Part shown: positions 15,262 to 26,146 of the stretch, piece after piece
Layout of the letters: each line of letters begins with the position of its first letter
Position numbering within the stretch: the first letter of the stretch is position 1
Source of the DNA: Candidatus Limnocylindrales bacterium
GTDB taxonomy: Bacteria > Desulfobacterota > Binatia > UBA1149 > CAITLU01
NCBI GenBank assembly: GCA_035626395.1
Contig: DASPNR010000042.1
Location: 284,484-348,483, forward strand
DNA length: 64,000 nucleotides
Reading direction: 5' to 3'
Notes under the pieces: generated by a model
Databases searched by the model: none
Seen by the model: only the letters and a program-made list of their open reading frames with translations
Told to the model about the DNA's origin: nothing
Position numbers and translations under genes: made by a program

Positions 15262-16507
15262 CGTGTGTTTCTACTTTCAGGTCCACCAGCCCTATCGCCT
15301 GCGGCGCTACAGCGTCTTCGAGGTCGGGCGATCGCAGGCCTACTTCGACGACGAGACCAACGAGGCGGTCCTGCGCAAGGTCGCCGAGAAGTGCTACCGG
15401 CCGATGAACGCGCTGCTGGCCGAGCTCATCGATCGGCACGAAGGGCGCTTCAAGGTCGCCTTCTCCCTGACCGGCACGGTGCTGGAGCAACTCGAGCGTT
15501 GGGCTCCCGACGTGCTGGCCAGCTTCCAGCGCCTGCACGCCAGCGGCTGCGTCGAGCTGCTGGCGGAAACCTACCACCACAGCCTGAGCTTCCTGACCGA
15601 TGCCGAAGAGTTCGACTATCAGGTCGACCTGCACACGGATCGTATCCAGGACCTGTTCGGCGTGCGGCCGCGCATCTTCCGCAACACCGAGCTGATCTTC
15701 AGCAACGTGCTGGCGCTCCACCTGCAGCGCCGCGGCTTCGCCGGCGCCATCGCCGAAGGCGCCGATCACGTGCTCGGCTGGCGCTCTCCGCACTTTCTCT
15801 ACCATGCCACCGGTGCCCGCGACCTGCCGCTCCTGCTCAAGAGCTACCGCCTCAGCGACGACATCGCGTTCCGCTTCGGCAATTCGGACTGGGACGCGCA
15901 TCCGCTGTCGGCGCAGCGCTTCGCGAGCTGGCTGCGCGCGGCTGGCGGCGGAGGCGGGATCGTCAACCTGTTCATGGACTACGAGACCTTCGGCGAGCAC
16001 CAGTGGAAGGAGACCGGCATCTTCGAGTTCATGCGCGAGCTGCCCGGCCACGTGCTCGCGCATCCGGAGGGCCGCTTGGTGACGCCGTCGGAGGCGATTG
16101 CCGCGCACCAGCCGGTTGCCGAGATCGATGTGCCAACGTTCATGTCGTGGGCGGACGCCGAGCGGGATCTGTCGGCGTGGACCGGCAACGCCATGCAGCG
16201 CTCGGCGCTGGAGGCGGTCTTCGCCCTGCGCGCGAGCGTTCTTTGGAGCGGCGACGCGCGCCTGGCCACGGCATGGCGCCGGCTGACCACCAGCGATCAC
16301 TTCTACTACATGTGCACCAAGCACTTCGCCGATGGCGACGTGCACAAGTACTTCAGTCCCTACGAGTCGCCCTACGAAGCGTACATCGCGTTCATGAACG
16401 CGGTCAGCGATCTGCGAGGCAGGGTGCGGCCGCGGCAGCGGCCATGGTCGGGCGGCGTGGAGACGGACGAGGCAGGCCTGCACCTCCGATCGACCTCGCC
16501 AGCCTAG
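15254..16507 (+). CDS. Glycoside hydrolase family 57 protein (alpha-amylase/glucanotransferase type)
   Basis: The protein is 417 aa. The family start 'YFQVHQPYRLRRY' (GH57 motif 1, HQP) is at residues 6-18. Further conserved blocks are 'AETYHHSLSF' (motif 2), 'FRNTELIFSN' carrying the likely nucleophile Glu (motif 3) and 'LFMDYETFGEHQW' with the likely acid/base Asp (motif 4). It therefore keeps the catalytic pair and should cleave or rearrange alpha-1,4-glucans. No signal peptide is visible, so it acts in the cytosol. It overlaps the end of the GT4 gene, consistent with a small glucan synthesis and turnover operon. Confidence 0.92.
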   Translation: MPDVCFYFQVHQPYRLRRYSVFEVGRSQAYFDDETNEAVLRKVAEKCYRPMNALLAELIDRHEGRFKVAFSLTGTVLEQLERWAPDVLASFQRLHASGCVELLAETYHHSLSFLTDAEEFDYQVDLHTDRIQDLFGVRPRIFRNTELIFSNVLALHLQRRGFAGAIAEGADHVLGWRSPHFLYHATGARDLPLLLKSYRLSDDIAFRFGNSDWDAHPLSAQRFASWLRAAGGGGGIVNLFMDYETFGEHQWKETGIFEFMRELPGHVLAHPEGRLVTPSEAIAAHQPVAEIDVPTFMSWADAERDLSAWTGNAMQRSALEAVFALRASVLWSGDARLATAWRRLTTSDHFYYMCTKHFADGDVHKYFSPYESPYEAYIAFMNAVSDLRGRVRPRQRPWSGGVETDEAGLHLRSTSPA

Positions 16508-16557
16508 CGGGGCGAGGCGCGTGCGCGGCCGCTGTGCGCTTGGTAGATTCGCGCACC

Positions 16558-18324
16558 ATGGCCGAAGCGCCCGCCGAAGCTGCCGCCCCGCGCCTGCATC
16601 GCGCCGCCATCCTGAGCGCCGATGCCGTCGGATACAGTGCGCGCATGGCCGCCGACCCGGCGGCGACGGTGGAGGCGCTGCGCTCGCGCCGCGACCTGTT
16701 CAGCGGCCGCATTCGCAAGCATCAGGGACGCTTGGTCGGCACTGCCGGCGACAACGTGCTTGCCGAGTTCGCGAGCGCGGTCGACGCCGTGGCGTGCGGT
16801 CTGGAGGTGCAGGCCGAGCTTGCCCGGCTGGAAGCCGCGATGCCGCCGGAGCGGCGGCTGCCGTTTCGCATCGGCGTGCACGTCGGCGACATCCTGCTGG
16901 CCGACGGCGAGATCTTCGGCGACGGCATCAACGTGGCCGCGCGCCTGGAAGGCCTTGCGCTGCCGGGGGGCGTTTGCGCGTCCGCCACGGTGGTCGAAGA
17001 GGTCCGGGGCAAGGTCGAAGCGGCATTCGAGGATCTCGGCGAGCAGCCGCTCAAGAACATTCCGGCGCCCATTCGCACCTACCGCATCCACTTCGCCGGC
17101 GCCGCCGGCGCGCATGCTCCCACCACCATCGCGGGTTTCAGCGGCCGCCCGGTGATCGCCGTGCTGCCATTCGAGGACCGCAGCACCGACGTGGCCTACG
17201 GCTATCTCGCTGACGGCATCGCCGAGGATCTGATAGCCCATCTGTCGGCGTTTCGCCTGTTCCCCGTCATCTCGCGAAGCTCCACGTTCACCTACAAGGG
17301 CCGGCGCGTGGATGCGCGCCAGGTCAGCCGCGAGCTGCGCGCGCGCTACGTCGTCGAAGGCAGCGTGCAGGCCGCTGCCGGGCGCGTGCGCGTCAAGGTC
17401 GATCTGATCGACGGCGTGCAGGGGCACCAGCTCTATTCGGAGCGTTTCGACCGCGACCTCGGCGACGTCTTCGCACTGCAGGACGAAATCGTGGTCGCCA
17501 TCGTCACCTCGATCGAGCCGGCGGTGGCGCGGGCCGAGCGCCAGCGGATCCATTCCAAGCCGGCGCCGCAGCTCGATTCCTGGGAATGCTTCCAGCGTGC
17601 GGCGGCGCTGCTGTTCGGCCTGCGCGCGCGCGAGGACCTCGAGGAGGCGCTGGTGCTGTTCGGCCGCGCGCGCCAGCTCGATCCGTCGTTTTCGACTGCG
17701 GCTGCGCTCGAATGCGTCTGCCACGTCGCGCTCATCACGTCGCACTGGTCGCCCGACGTTGCGCGCTCGGTGGCCGAGGCGCGGCAGGCGGCCGAGGCCG
17801 CGCTGGCGCTGGACGACAACGATCCGTGGGCGCAGGCCGCCTTCGGCTACGCATGCTCGCTGATCGGAGAGCACGAGCGTGCCATCGCCGCGTTCGATCG
17901 CGCCATCGAGCTCAATCCGAGCCTGACGATGGCCTACCAGGGGCTCGCCGTCGCGCTGACCGTCGATCGTCCCGACGAGGCCATCGCGGTGATGGAGAAG
18001 GCCATCCGGCTGTCGCCTCGCGACTCGCAGATGCACCTGTTCCTTCACCAGCTCGGCGTGGCGCACATGATGGCGGGCCGCTACGACGATGCGATTCATT
18101 GCGAGACCGAAAGCCTGCGGCTGCGACCCGACCAGGGCCACGGCTATCGCATCCTGGCCGCCGCCTGCGGCCATGCCGGACGACACGGCGAAGCTCTGGA
18201 AGCGCTCGAGAAGATGGATCGGCTGGCGCCGGGTTTCTCGCTCGAGACGTTCCACACCGTCAACTCCCCCGCGCTGGTCGATGCGTGCATGAGCGGCTGG
18301 CGCAAAGCCGGCTGGCAAGGCTAG
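16558..18324 (+). CDS. Class III nucleotide cyclase domain - TolB-like domain - TPR protein
   Basis: The protein is 588 aa. The N-terminal class III cyclase catalytic domain (about 14-190) keeps both metal-binding aspartates (Asp22 in 'SADAVGYS', Asp65 in 'GTAGDNVLAEF') and the transition-state region 'GINVAARLEGLA', so it could make cAMP. A TolB-like N-terminal domain follows (about 195-320; 'IAVLPFEDRS', 'YVVEGSV', 'RVKVDLID'). A row of TPR units then covers about 330-560. This architecture is common in proteobacterial cyclases and has no transmembrane segment. The substrate and input signal are unknown. It starts 50 bases after GH57 and may be in the same transcript. Confidence 0.88.
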   Translation: MAEAPAEAAAPRLHRAAILSADAVGYSARMAADPAATVEALRSRRDLFSGRIRKHQGRLVGTAGDNVLAEFASAVDAVACGLEVQAELARLEAAMPPERRLPFRIGVHVGDILLADGEIFGDGINVAARLEGLALPGGVCASATVVEEVRGKVEAAFEDLGEQPLKNIPAPIRTYRIHFAGAAGAHAPTTIAGFSGRPVIAVLPFEDRSTDVAYGYLADGIAEDLIAHLSAFRLFPVISRSSTFTYKGRRVDARQVSRELRARYVVEGSVQAAAGRVRVKVDLIDGVQGHQLYSERFDRDLGDVFALQDEIVVAIVTSIEPAVARAERQRIHSKPAPQLDSWECFQRAAALLFGLRAREDLEEALVLFGRARQLDPSFSTAAALECVCHVALITSHWSPDVARSVAEARQAAEAALALDDNDPWAQAAFGYACSLIGEHERAIAAFDRAIELNPSLTMAYQGLAVALTVDRPDEAIAVMEKAIRLSPRDSQMHLFLHQLGVAHMMAGRYDDAIHCETESLRLRPDQGHGYRILAAACGHAGRHGEALEALEKMDRLAPGFSLETFHTVNSPALVDACMSGWRKAGWQG

Positions 18325-18385
18325 TCGCTTTCTGCGCGCCGTTTACGACTATCTGCGCGCGCTCGACCCGCGCCTGCCGCGCTCG

Positions 18386-19570
18386 GTGTGGCTGCTCGAG
18401 CTCGGCGGCCTGGTCAGCATGGCCGGAACCGGGCTGATCCTGCCGTTCCTCATCATCTATCTGCACGACGTTCGCGGGATGTCGCTGACGATGGCCGGCG
18501 TGGCCACGGCGGCCAACTATCTGGCCTCCCTCCCGGCCGGTGCCATCGGCGGCGCATGGGTGGACCGCCTGGGACCGAAGAAGATCATCGTGCTCTCGCT
18601 GCTCGTGCAGGCGGCCGTGATCTCGTGCTTCCCGCTGATCCGCGAGCCCTGGCATGCGATTGCGCTGCAGGTGGCGATGGGCCTCGGCAACGGGATCTTC
18701 TGGCCCGCGCAGGCCAGCATGCTCAGCCAGCTGGCGGCGCAGGAACGCCGGCCCGCGGCCTTTGCGCTGCAGCGCATGGGCATGAACCTCGGCATCGGCA
18801 TCGGCGCGCTTGCAGGCGGTGCCATCGCGGACGTCTCGCAGGCTTCGACGTTCACCACGCTGTTCCTGCTCGACGGGCTTTCCTTCGTCGCGTTCGCTGC
18901 CGTGATGGCCGCGCTGCCGTCGCTGCCCGGAAACGCCGATGCCGTCGAAGGTGCATCGTATGGCGCGGTGCTGCGGGATCGTCCGTTCCTCGGCCTGATG
19001 GTGCTGAACACGATGTTGATCGCCGCCGGAATCGTGCCGCTGGTGGAGTTCCTGCCGGTCTATGCCAAGCACGGCGCGGCCGTGACCGAGGAGGCGATCG
19101 GATGGATCTTCTTCGCCAACACGATGGCGATCGTGGTGGCGCAGCTTCCCATCGCGCACTGGCTCGAGGGCAAGCGGCGCATGCCCGCTCTTGCCGGCAT
19201 GGCAGCGATGTGGGCGGCGATGTGGCTGGTGGTGCCGCTTGCCGTCGAGAACCTGTCGGCGATGCCGGCAGCGCTCGTGCTGGCGGCGGTGGCGGCGCTG
19301 CTCGGCCTCGGCGAGTGCCTGCTCGGGCCCGTGCAGGCGCCGCTGGTCGCGGATCTGGCCGGCCCCTCGCGGCTCGGCCGCTACATGGCGGTCTCGAGCA
19401 TGACCTGGCAGCTCGGCTTCGTCATCGGGCCGCCCATCGCCGGCTACGTTCTCGACGTGTGGCCGGTGGCGCTGTGGCTGGGCATGGCGGCCGCGTGCGC
19501 GCTGTCGGCCGCCGGCGCCATGTGGCTGGAGAGTGCGGTGCCCGAGAGCTACAGGCGATCGCCGGCGTGA
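18386..19570 (+). CDS. Major facilitator superfamily transporter
   Basis: The protein is 394 aa with about twelve hydrophobic segments. Loop 2-3 has the MFS signature 'GGAWVDRLGPKKI' (G-x-x-x-D-R-x-G). GTG 18386 is the only standard start codon in frame after the stop codon at 18290-18292. The frame upstream reads 'YDYLRALDPRLPRSVW', a typical MFS N-terminus, so a non-standard start such as CTG 18332 is possible. The substrate is unknown; the fold resembles drug or sugar efflux MFS proteins. It lies 61 bases after the cyclase gene. Confidence 0.85.
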   Translation: MWLLELGGLVSMAGTGLILPFLIIYLHDVRGMSLTMAGVATAANYLASLPAGAIGGAWVDRLGPKKIIVLSLLVQAAVISCFPLIREPWHAIALQVAMGLGNGIFWPAQASMLSQLAAQERRPAAFALQRMGMNLGIGIGALAGGAIADVSQASTFTTLFLLDGLSFVAFAAVMAALPSLPGNADAVEGASYGAVLRDRPFLGLMVLNTMLIAAGIVPLVEFLPVYAKHGAAVTEEAIGWIFFANTMAIVVAQLPIAHWLEGKRRMPALAGMAAMWAAMWLVVPLAVENLSAMPAALVLAAVAALLGLGECLLGPVQAPLVADLAGPSRLGRYMAVSSMTWQLGFVIGPPIAGYVLDVWPVALWLGMAAACALSAAGAMWLESAVPESYRRSPA

Positions 19571-19597
19571 CATCGAAGCGATGTTCGGAGGAGCGAG

Positions 19598-20359
19598 ATG
19601 AGCCAGTGGGACGCGAGGCAGTACCTGAAGTTCGGTGACGAGCGCACGCGTGCAGCCGCCGAGCTGCTCGCGCGCGTGCCTTTGAGCGACGCGGGCGAGG
19701 TCGTCGACCTGGGCTGCGGCCCCGGCAATTCGTCGGCGTTGCTGCGGGCGCGCTGGCCGCACGCCCGCATTCGCGGCATCGACAGCTCTCCGCAGATGCT
19801 CGAGCAGGCAAGGCGAGAGGTGCCTTCGGTCGAATGGATCCAGGCCGACGCCGCCAACTGGCAGCCGCAAGAGCCGGTCGACGTCCTCTACGCCAACGCG
19901 GTCTTCCACTGGCTGCCCGATCACGACCGGCTGCTGCCGCGCCTGATCTCGGCGCTCGCGCCGGGCGGCGTGCTGGCGGTGCAGATGCCGTGCAACTTCG
20001 AGGAGCCGAGCCATCGCCTCATGCGCCAGCTGCCCGGTCCCTGGGAGCAGGCGGTTGCGGAAGTGCGGGCGCTGCAGCCGGTGGCGAGGCCCGCGTTCTA
20101 CTACGACGTGCTGGCGCCGCACTGCTCCTCCATCGACATCTGGCAGACGACCTACGAGCATGTGATGGCCGACGAGCACGCGATCGTGGAGTGGGTGCGC
20201 GGCACGGGCCTGCGTCCTTATCTGGACGCGGTAGCGGACGAGCAGCGCCGGTCCTACCTCGACGCCTATACACGTGCGATCGAACAGGCCTACCGGCCGC
20301 GCATCGACGGCAAGCGCCTCTTCTCCTTCCCGCGACTGTTCTTTGTCGCAGTTCGCTAG
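19598..20359 (+). CDS. tam: Trans-aconitate 2-methyltransferase
   Basis: SAM-dependent methyltransferase of 253 aa that esterifies trans-aconitate, a side product of the citrate cycle that inhibits aconitase. The N-terminus 'WDARQYLKFGDERTRAA' and the SAM-binding motif 'VVDLGCGPGNSSALL' match Tam closely. 'YANAVFHWLPDH' and 'LAVQMPCNFEEPSH' are further Tam hallmarks. A strong ribosome binding site (GGAGGAG) precedes the ATG. Expression is likely coupled to the upstream MFS gene (27 bases apart). Confidence 0.9.
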   Translation: MSQWDARQYLKFGDERTRAAAELLARVPLSDAGEVVDLGCGPGNSSALLRARWPHARIRGIDSSPQMLEQARREVPSVEWIQADAANWQPQEPVDVLYANAVFHWLPDHDRLLPRLISALAPGGVLAVQMPCNFEEPSHRLMRQLPGPWEQAVAEVRALQPVARPAFYYDVLAPHCSSIDIWQTTYEHVMADEHAIVEWVRGTGLRPYLDAVADEQRRSYLDAYTRAIEQAYRPRIDGKRLFSFPRLFFVAVR

Positions 20360-20500
20360 CGGCGGCGTCAGGTCCGAGCGGCCGGTCTGCGATATCCTCC
20401 GACCGCGAGCCATGGTGCCGTAACGCCGGTCGGTCCTGTGCATCGAAGGATTGCCGGGCGCGCTGCGCGTGCCCGAGATGTTCGTTCGCAGGAGCAACCC

Positions 20501-20974
20501 ATGCAGTCCTCGTTTCGATGTCTGACCGCACTTGCGGTCGTCGCGCTCGCATCCGTGGCCGCCGAGGCGGCGCAGACCAAGCCCGTGCTCAACATCGCAC
20601 AGGCCAAGGCGGTTGCGGCGGCTGCCGTGGCCGAGGCCAGGAGGCTAGGGGCGGGCGGAGCGATCTCGATCGTCGATGACGGCGGGCATCTGCTCTATCT
20701 GGAGCGGCTCGATGGCACCTTCCCGTCGGCAGCGATCGTGGCCACCGAGAAGGCGAGAAGCGCCGCGATCTTTCGAAAGCCGACTGCCGACTTCGAGAAT
20801 GCCGTCAGGGGCGGCCGCAATGCGCTGCTGGGCGTGGACGTGCTGACGCCGCTCGAGGGCGGCATTCCCATCCGCATCGACGACCAGGTCGTGGGCGCGA
20901 TCGGCATTAGCGGCGCCGCCAGCGCTGCGCAGGATGCCGAGATCGCGCGCATTGCCGCAGCCACGCTGCGCTGA
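20501..20974 (+). CDS. Exported GlcG/HbpS-family (heme-binding fold) protein
   Basis: The protein is 157 aa. A signal peptide (about 1-23, ending 'AAEAAQ') is followed by the GlcG/HbpS domain, seen from 'AKAVAAAAVAEARRLG', 'ISIVDDGGHLLYLERLDG' and 'GGIPIRIDDQVVGAIGISG'. Members bind heme or cobalamin-related ligands or act as periplasmic accessory proteins; heme binding here is only inferred. ATG 20501 is chosen because of GGAG 6 bases before it and the signal peptide. The MIP channel starts 10 bases downstream and the GMC oxidoreductase after that, so the three may be one transcript. Confidence 0.85.
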   Translation: MQSSFRCLTALAVVALASVAAEAAQTKPVLNIAQAKAVAAAAVAEARRLGAGGAISIVDDGGHLLYLERLDGTFPSAAIVATEKARSAAIFRKPTADFENAVRGGRNALLGVDVLTPLEGGIPIRIDDQVVGAIGISGAASAAQDAEIARIAAATLR

Positions 20975-20983
20975 GGCGCGCCG

Positions 20984-21931
20984 GTGGATGAGCCAGGCGG
21001 CATGGACGGCGCCGCGCATGGAGCAGGCGGCATGCACTGCGCCGCGCATGGGACGGGCGACATGCACGGCGCCGCATCGGTGGCCGGAACGAGCGCGATG
21101 CGTGCCGGCGCGGCAATCGCGAAAGCACCGTCCTTGCCGCGCGCGTGGCCCGAATACCTGATGGAAGCAGCGGGCCTCGGCACGTTCATGCTCAGTGCGT
21201 GCGTGTTCGGCGTGCTGCTGGAGCATCCCGACTGGCTCGTGCGTCCGCTCGTTTCGGACGCCGTCGTCCGCCGCGCGCTGATGGGCGTGGCGATGGGCGC
21301 GACGGCGATCGGCATCATCTACTCACCGTGGGGCCGCCGCTCGGGCGCGCACATCAATCCGTCGGTGACGCTGGCGTTCCTGCGCCTGGGCAGGATCGAA
21401 CCGCGCGACGCGTTCTTCTACGTCGCGGCGCAGCTGCTGGGCGCGGTGGTCGGCGTTTGCGTCGCATCGAGCCTTCTCGGCGAAGCTCTCGCGCATCCCG
21501 CCGTCCGCTACGTCGCAACCGTTCCGGGAGCGGCAGGACCGCTCGTTGCGCTGGTCGCCGAGGGCGCGATCTCGGCGCTGCTCATGGCGGTGGTCCTTGC
21601 GGCATCCGACACCGCGCGCGTGGCGCCATACACGGGCCTGCTGTGCGGCGGCTTGGTGGCGTCCTACATCACGCTGGAGGCGCCGCTGTCGGGCATGAGC
21701 ATGAACCCGGCGCGCACGCTCGCCTCGGCCGTGTTCGCCGGCGACTACACGGCGCTGTGGATCTATGTCTCGGCGCCGCCGGCGGCGATGATCTTGGCCG
21801 CGGATCTCTACGCTCGCATCGCCGGCCCCGTCGCTTGCGCCAAGCTGTGTCACGACCGGCGCGTGCGCTGCATCTTCTGCGAGCATCGACATCCCGAGCC
21901 GCGCGTGACGCCGCTCGCGTGGGTGGAGTGA
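20984..21931 (+). CDS. MIP/aquaporin-family channel with Met/His-rich N-tail and Cys/His-rich C-tail
   Basis: The protein is 315 aa with six transmembrane helices and both pore motifs of the MIP family: NPS ('GAHINPSVTLAF') and NPA ('GMSMNPARTLAS'). The NPS instead of NPA in the first loop is a known variant. The first 35 residues are Gly/Met/His-rich with one Cys, encoded by 30-bp DNA repeats. The C-terminal tail has four Cys and three His within about 21 residues ('CAKLCHDRRVRCIFCEHRH'). Both tails look able to bind metal, which is not usual for aquaporins. The start is GTG 20984. Whether it passes water, glycerol or another small solute is unknown. It is followed 6 bases later by a GMC oxidoreductase gene. 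Confidence 0.85.
   Translation: MDEPGGMDGAAHGAGGMHCAAHGTGDMHGAASVAGTSAMRAGAAIAKAPSLPRAWPEYLMEAAGLGTFMLSACVFGVLLEHPDWLVRPLVSDAVVRRALMGVAMGATAIGIIYSPWGRRSGAHINPSVTLAFLRLGRIEPRDAFFYVAAQLLGAVVGVCVASSLLGEALAHPAVRYVATVPGAAGPLVALVAEGAISALLMAVVLAASDTARVAPYTGLLCGGLVASYITLEAPLSGMSMNPARTLASAVFAGDYTALWIYVSAPPAAMILAADLYARIAGPVACAKLCHDRRVRCIFCEHRHPEPRVTPLAWVE
20996..21079 (+). repeat. In-frame 30-bp tandem repeat (2.8 copies) encoding the Met/His tail of the MIP channel
   Basis: Units start at 20996, 21026 and 21056, the last one partial. Each reads GGCG(G/A)CATG(G/C)AC followed by (G/T)GCGCCGC. Because 30 is a multiple of three, copy-number change would lengthen or shorten the tail without a frameshift. 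The repeat encodes Gly-Gly/Asp-Met-Asp/His-Gly/Cys-Ala-Ala-His. Confidence 0.8.
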
Positions 21932-21936
21932 GGCGA

Positions 21937-23484
<1,548 letters not shown>

Positions 23485-23596
23485 AACGGGGTCCGATCCG
23501 CGAGTCGCGGCCGGCGTCGTTGTTGCGCGCAGACGTCTCCGACGGCCGCCCCTGCGCCGTCATCCCGGACGCAGGCCGGCCGGATTTCGCATCCGA

Positions 23597-24535
23597 TCAG
23601 ACCTTGCGACGGTCTTTGGCCCGTTCCCGCGGCTTCACCGCCGTCAGCTCCTCGGCAAGGCGTGCGCCGCGCGCGCGCACGCGCTCGAGAAACGCAGCCA
23701 GCGGAAGGCTCAGCGGGTAGCTCGGGCGCAGCGCCAGCCGCACGGCGATGGGCGGAACGTCGGCGCGCTCGACGATGACACTTTCGGAGGCCGCGTCGTG
23801 CAGCGGCAACGCCGGCGCAAGGCCGATGCCTACGCCGGTAGCGGCGTAGGAGACCAGCAGCGAGACGCTCGGCACCTCGATGGTGGAGACGGGCGCGATG
23901 TTGTGTCGCTCCAGGTACGCGTCGAGCAGCGCACGGCCGAGGCTGCCCGCCGACAGACGCAGCACGGGCTCGCTGCCGAGCCGCTCGTGCACCGGCTTGT
24001 GCTCGGGAAGGCGCGACGCCACCCACAACATCGGCTGCTCGAACAGCAGATGCTCATCGAGCGCAGGATGCGGCGCAGCGGTGCTCACGATGGCGGCGTC
24101 CACTTCGCCGCGCTCGAGAAGCCGCACCGAATCCGCCGAATGCGAAGTGACGATCGCGAACCGCAGCGGCGCGCCGCTCTCGTGCATCTCGCGCAGCACC
24201 GGCGCGAGCAGCTCCTTTCCCAGATAGTCGCTGACTGCCAGCCGCACCGTCGTCACCGGCGAGCCGCCCATGGAGCCGAGCAGCGCGTAGACGGACTCGG
24301 CCTCGTCGAACAGACGCGTGGCCGGACCGAGGAACGCCTCGCCCGCCGCCGTCAGCCCGATGCCGCGACCGGCGCGGGCGAAGAGGGCAACGCCGAAGTG
24401 CTCCTCGATGCGGCGTAGTTGCTGACTGACGGCGGACGGAGTCTTGTGGAGGGTGTCGGCGGCGCGGGCGACCGAGCCGTGACGCGCCACGGTGAGGGCG
24501 TCGTAGAGGGCGGGAAGAAGGCTGGCGTCGAGCAT
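23597..24535 (-). CDS. LysR-family transcriptional regulator divergent from leuC
   Basis: The protein is 312 aa. The N-terminal winged helix-turn-helix (1-62) has 'SVARAADTLHKTPSAVSQQLRRIEEHFG'-type spacing, and a LysR substrate-binding domain follows. ATG 24535 is chosen because the LysR start 'LLPALYDALTVARHGS' follows directly; a start at 24571 would run into the intergenic palindrome. The divergent position, with leuC starting 71 bases away, suggests it controls leuCD. The effector is unknown. Confidence 0.9.
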   Translation of the reverse strand: MLDASLLPALYDALTVARHGSVARAADTLHKTPSAVSQQLRRIEEHFGVALFARAGRGIGLTAAGEAFLGPATRLFDEAESVYALLGSMGGSPVTTVRLAVSDYLGKELLAPVLREMHESGAPLRFAIVTSHSADSVRLLERGEVDAAIVSTAAPHPALDEHLLFEQPMLWVASRLPEHKPVHERLGSEPVLRLSAGSLGRALLDAYLERHNIAPVSTIEVPSVSLLVSYAATGVGIGLAPALPLHDAASESVIVERADVPPIAVRLALRPSYPLSLPLAAFLERVRARGARLAEELTAVKPRERAKDRRKV

Positions 24536-24571
24536 GTAGCAGTGCTTAGCATACGGCTCAATAAGTTTCAT

Positions 24572-24587
24572 TCGACTACATAGTCGA
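24572..24587. promoter_or_regulatory. Candidate operator between lysR and leuC (perfect 7-bp inverted repeat)
   Basis: TCGACTA-CA-TAGTCGA is a perfect palindrome with 7-bp arms and a 2-base centre. It lies 36 bases before the lysR ATG and 19 bases before the leuC ATG, in an AT-richer stretch. It is the only strong dyad in the shared intergenic region, so it is the likely LysR-type recognition site or an autoregulation site. Confidence 0.55.
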
Positions 24588-24606
24588 CCTTTGCGATAAA
24601 CGATCC

Positions 24607-26016
24607 ATGGGAAAGAGCCTGTTTCAGAAGGTATGGGAGCGGCACACGGTCCGGGAGCTGCCCGGCGGACAGGTGCAGCTGTTCATTGGCGCCCACCTCA
24701 TCCACGAGGTGACCAGCCCGCAAGCCTTCGGAATGCTTCGCGATCTCGGCCTGGGGGTGGCGCACCCCGAGCGCACCTTCGCCACCGTCGACCACATCGT
24801 TCCGACCGATACTCGCGCGCGTCCGTACCAGGACGCGCTGGCCGAAGGGATGATCGTGGCGCTGGAGGAGGCCTGCCGCGAGTTCGGCATCCGCTTCTTC
24901 GGCCCCGAGACCGGCCACCAGGGCATCGTGCACGTGATCGGCCCCGAGCTCGGCATCACGCAGCCTGGCATGACGATCGCGTGCGGCGACTCGCACACCT
25001 CCACGCACGGCGCGTTCGGTGCGATCGCCTTCGGCATCGGCACCACGCAGGTGCGCGACGTGCTGGCCACGCAGACGCTGGCGCTGGCGCCGCTGAAGGT
25101 CCGCCGCATCTACGTGCACGGCAAGCTCGGCCCCGGCGTCTACGCCAAGGACATCATCCTGCACGTCATCCGCACGCTCGGAGTCAACGGCGGCACCGGC
25201 TTCGCCTACGAGTACGCCGGCCCCACCATCGAAGCGCTGTCGATGGAAGAGCGGATGACCATCTGCAACATGTCGATCGAGGGCGGCGCGCGCGTCGGCT
25301 ACGTCAATCCCGACGAGAAGACGTTCGAGTTCCTGAAGGGTCGCGAGTACGCGCCCAAGGGCGAGGCCTGGGACCGTGCGCTCGAGTACTGGAAGGAGAT
25401 CGCCTCCGACGCCGACGCGTATTTCGACGACGTCGTCGAGATCGACGCCGCCGACATCGCGCCGACCGTGACGTGGGGCATCAACCCCGGTCAGGCGATC
25501 GCGGTCGACGAGCGTGTGCCGGCGGAGAGCGAGGCGAGCGACGACACCGAACGCGCCAGCATCCAGGAGGCGCTCGAGTACATGAAGCTGCAGGGCGGGG
25601 CGCCGATCAAGGGCACCAAGGTCGATGTGTGCTTCATCGGAAGCTGCACCAATGGACGCCTCAGCGATTTCCGCGAAGTCGCCAGCTACCTCAAGGGCAG
25701 GAAGGTGGCGCCCGGAGTGCGTGCGCTGGCCGTGCCGGGCTCGCAGGAAGTGGCGCGCGCGGCGATCGCCGAAGGCCTGGACAAGGTCTTCACGGAGGCG
25801 GGCTTCGAGTGGCGCGAGGCGGGCTGCTCGATGTGCCTGGCGATGAACCCCGACAAGCTGATCGGCGGCCAGCTCTGTGCGTCTTCGTCGAACCGCAACT
25901 TCAAGGGACGCCAGGGCAGCCCTACGGGCCGCACGATCCTGATGAGCCCGGTCATGGTCGCGGCCGCCGCAGTCGAAGGCGCAGTAGCGGATGCCCGCGA
26001 AACCTTCCGCATCTGA
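24607..26016 (+). CDS. leuC: 3-isopropylmalate dehydratase large subunit
   Basis: The 4Fe-4S subunit of isopropylmalate isomerase, which converts 2- to 3-isopropylmalate in leucine synthesis. At 469 aa it has the usual length of bacterial LeuC. Active-site blocks are present: '[14 protein letters not shown]', '[10 protein letters not shown]' with the first cluster Cys, and '[11 protein letters not shown]' with the other two. The start '[14 protein letters not shown]' is the normal LeuC N-terminus. The partner leuD follows after 130 bases. leuA and leuB are not in the window. Confidence 0.97.
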   Translation: MGKSLFQKVWERHTVRELPGGQVQLFIGAHLIHEVTSPQAFGMLRDLGLGVAHPERTFATVDHIVPTDTRARPYQDALAEGMIVALEEACREFGIRFFGPETGHQGIVHVIGPELGITQPGMTIACGDSHTSTHGAFGAIAFGIGTTQVRDVLATQTLALAPLKVRRIYVHGKLGPGVYAKDIILHVIRTLGVNGGTGFAYEYAGPTIEALSMEERMTICNMSIEGGARVGYVNPDEKTFEFLKGREYAPKGEAWDRALEYWKEIASDADAYFDDVVEIDAADIAPTVTWGINPGQAIAVDERVPAESEASDDTERASIQEALEYMKLQGGAPIKGTKVDVCFIGSCTNGRLSDFREVASYLKGRKVAPGVRALAVPGSQEVARAAIAEGLDKVFTEAGFEWREAGCSMCLAMNPDKLIGGQLCASSSNRNFKGRQGSPTGRTILMSPVMVAAAAVEGAVADARETFRI

Positions 26017-26146
26017 ACGGGGTCAGGCCTTGCATTGAGCATTTCGCGGCAGGCACGGCGTCTGCTCGTCGAGCGATAGAAGACGACGCAGGCGTCGTTT
26101 CGTCCGAGCATGGCAACGGCTGCTGCCGCTGCGTGGAGAAGAGTCA

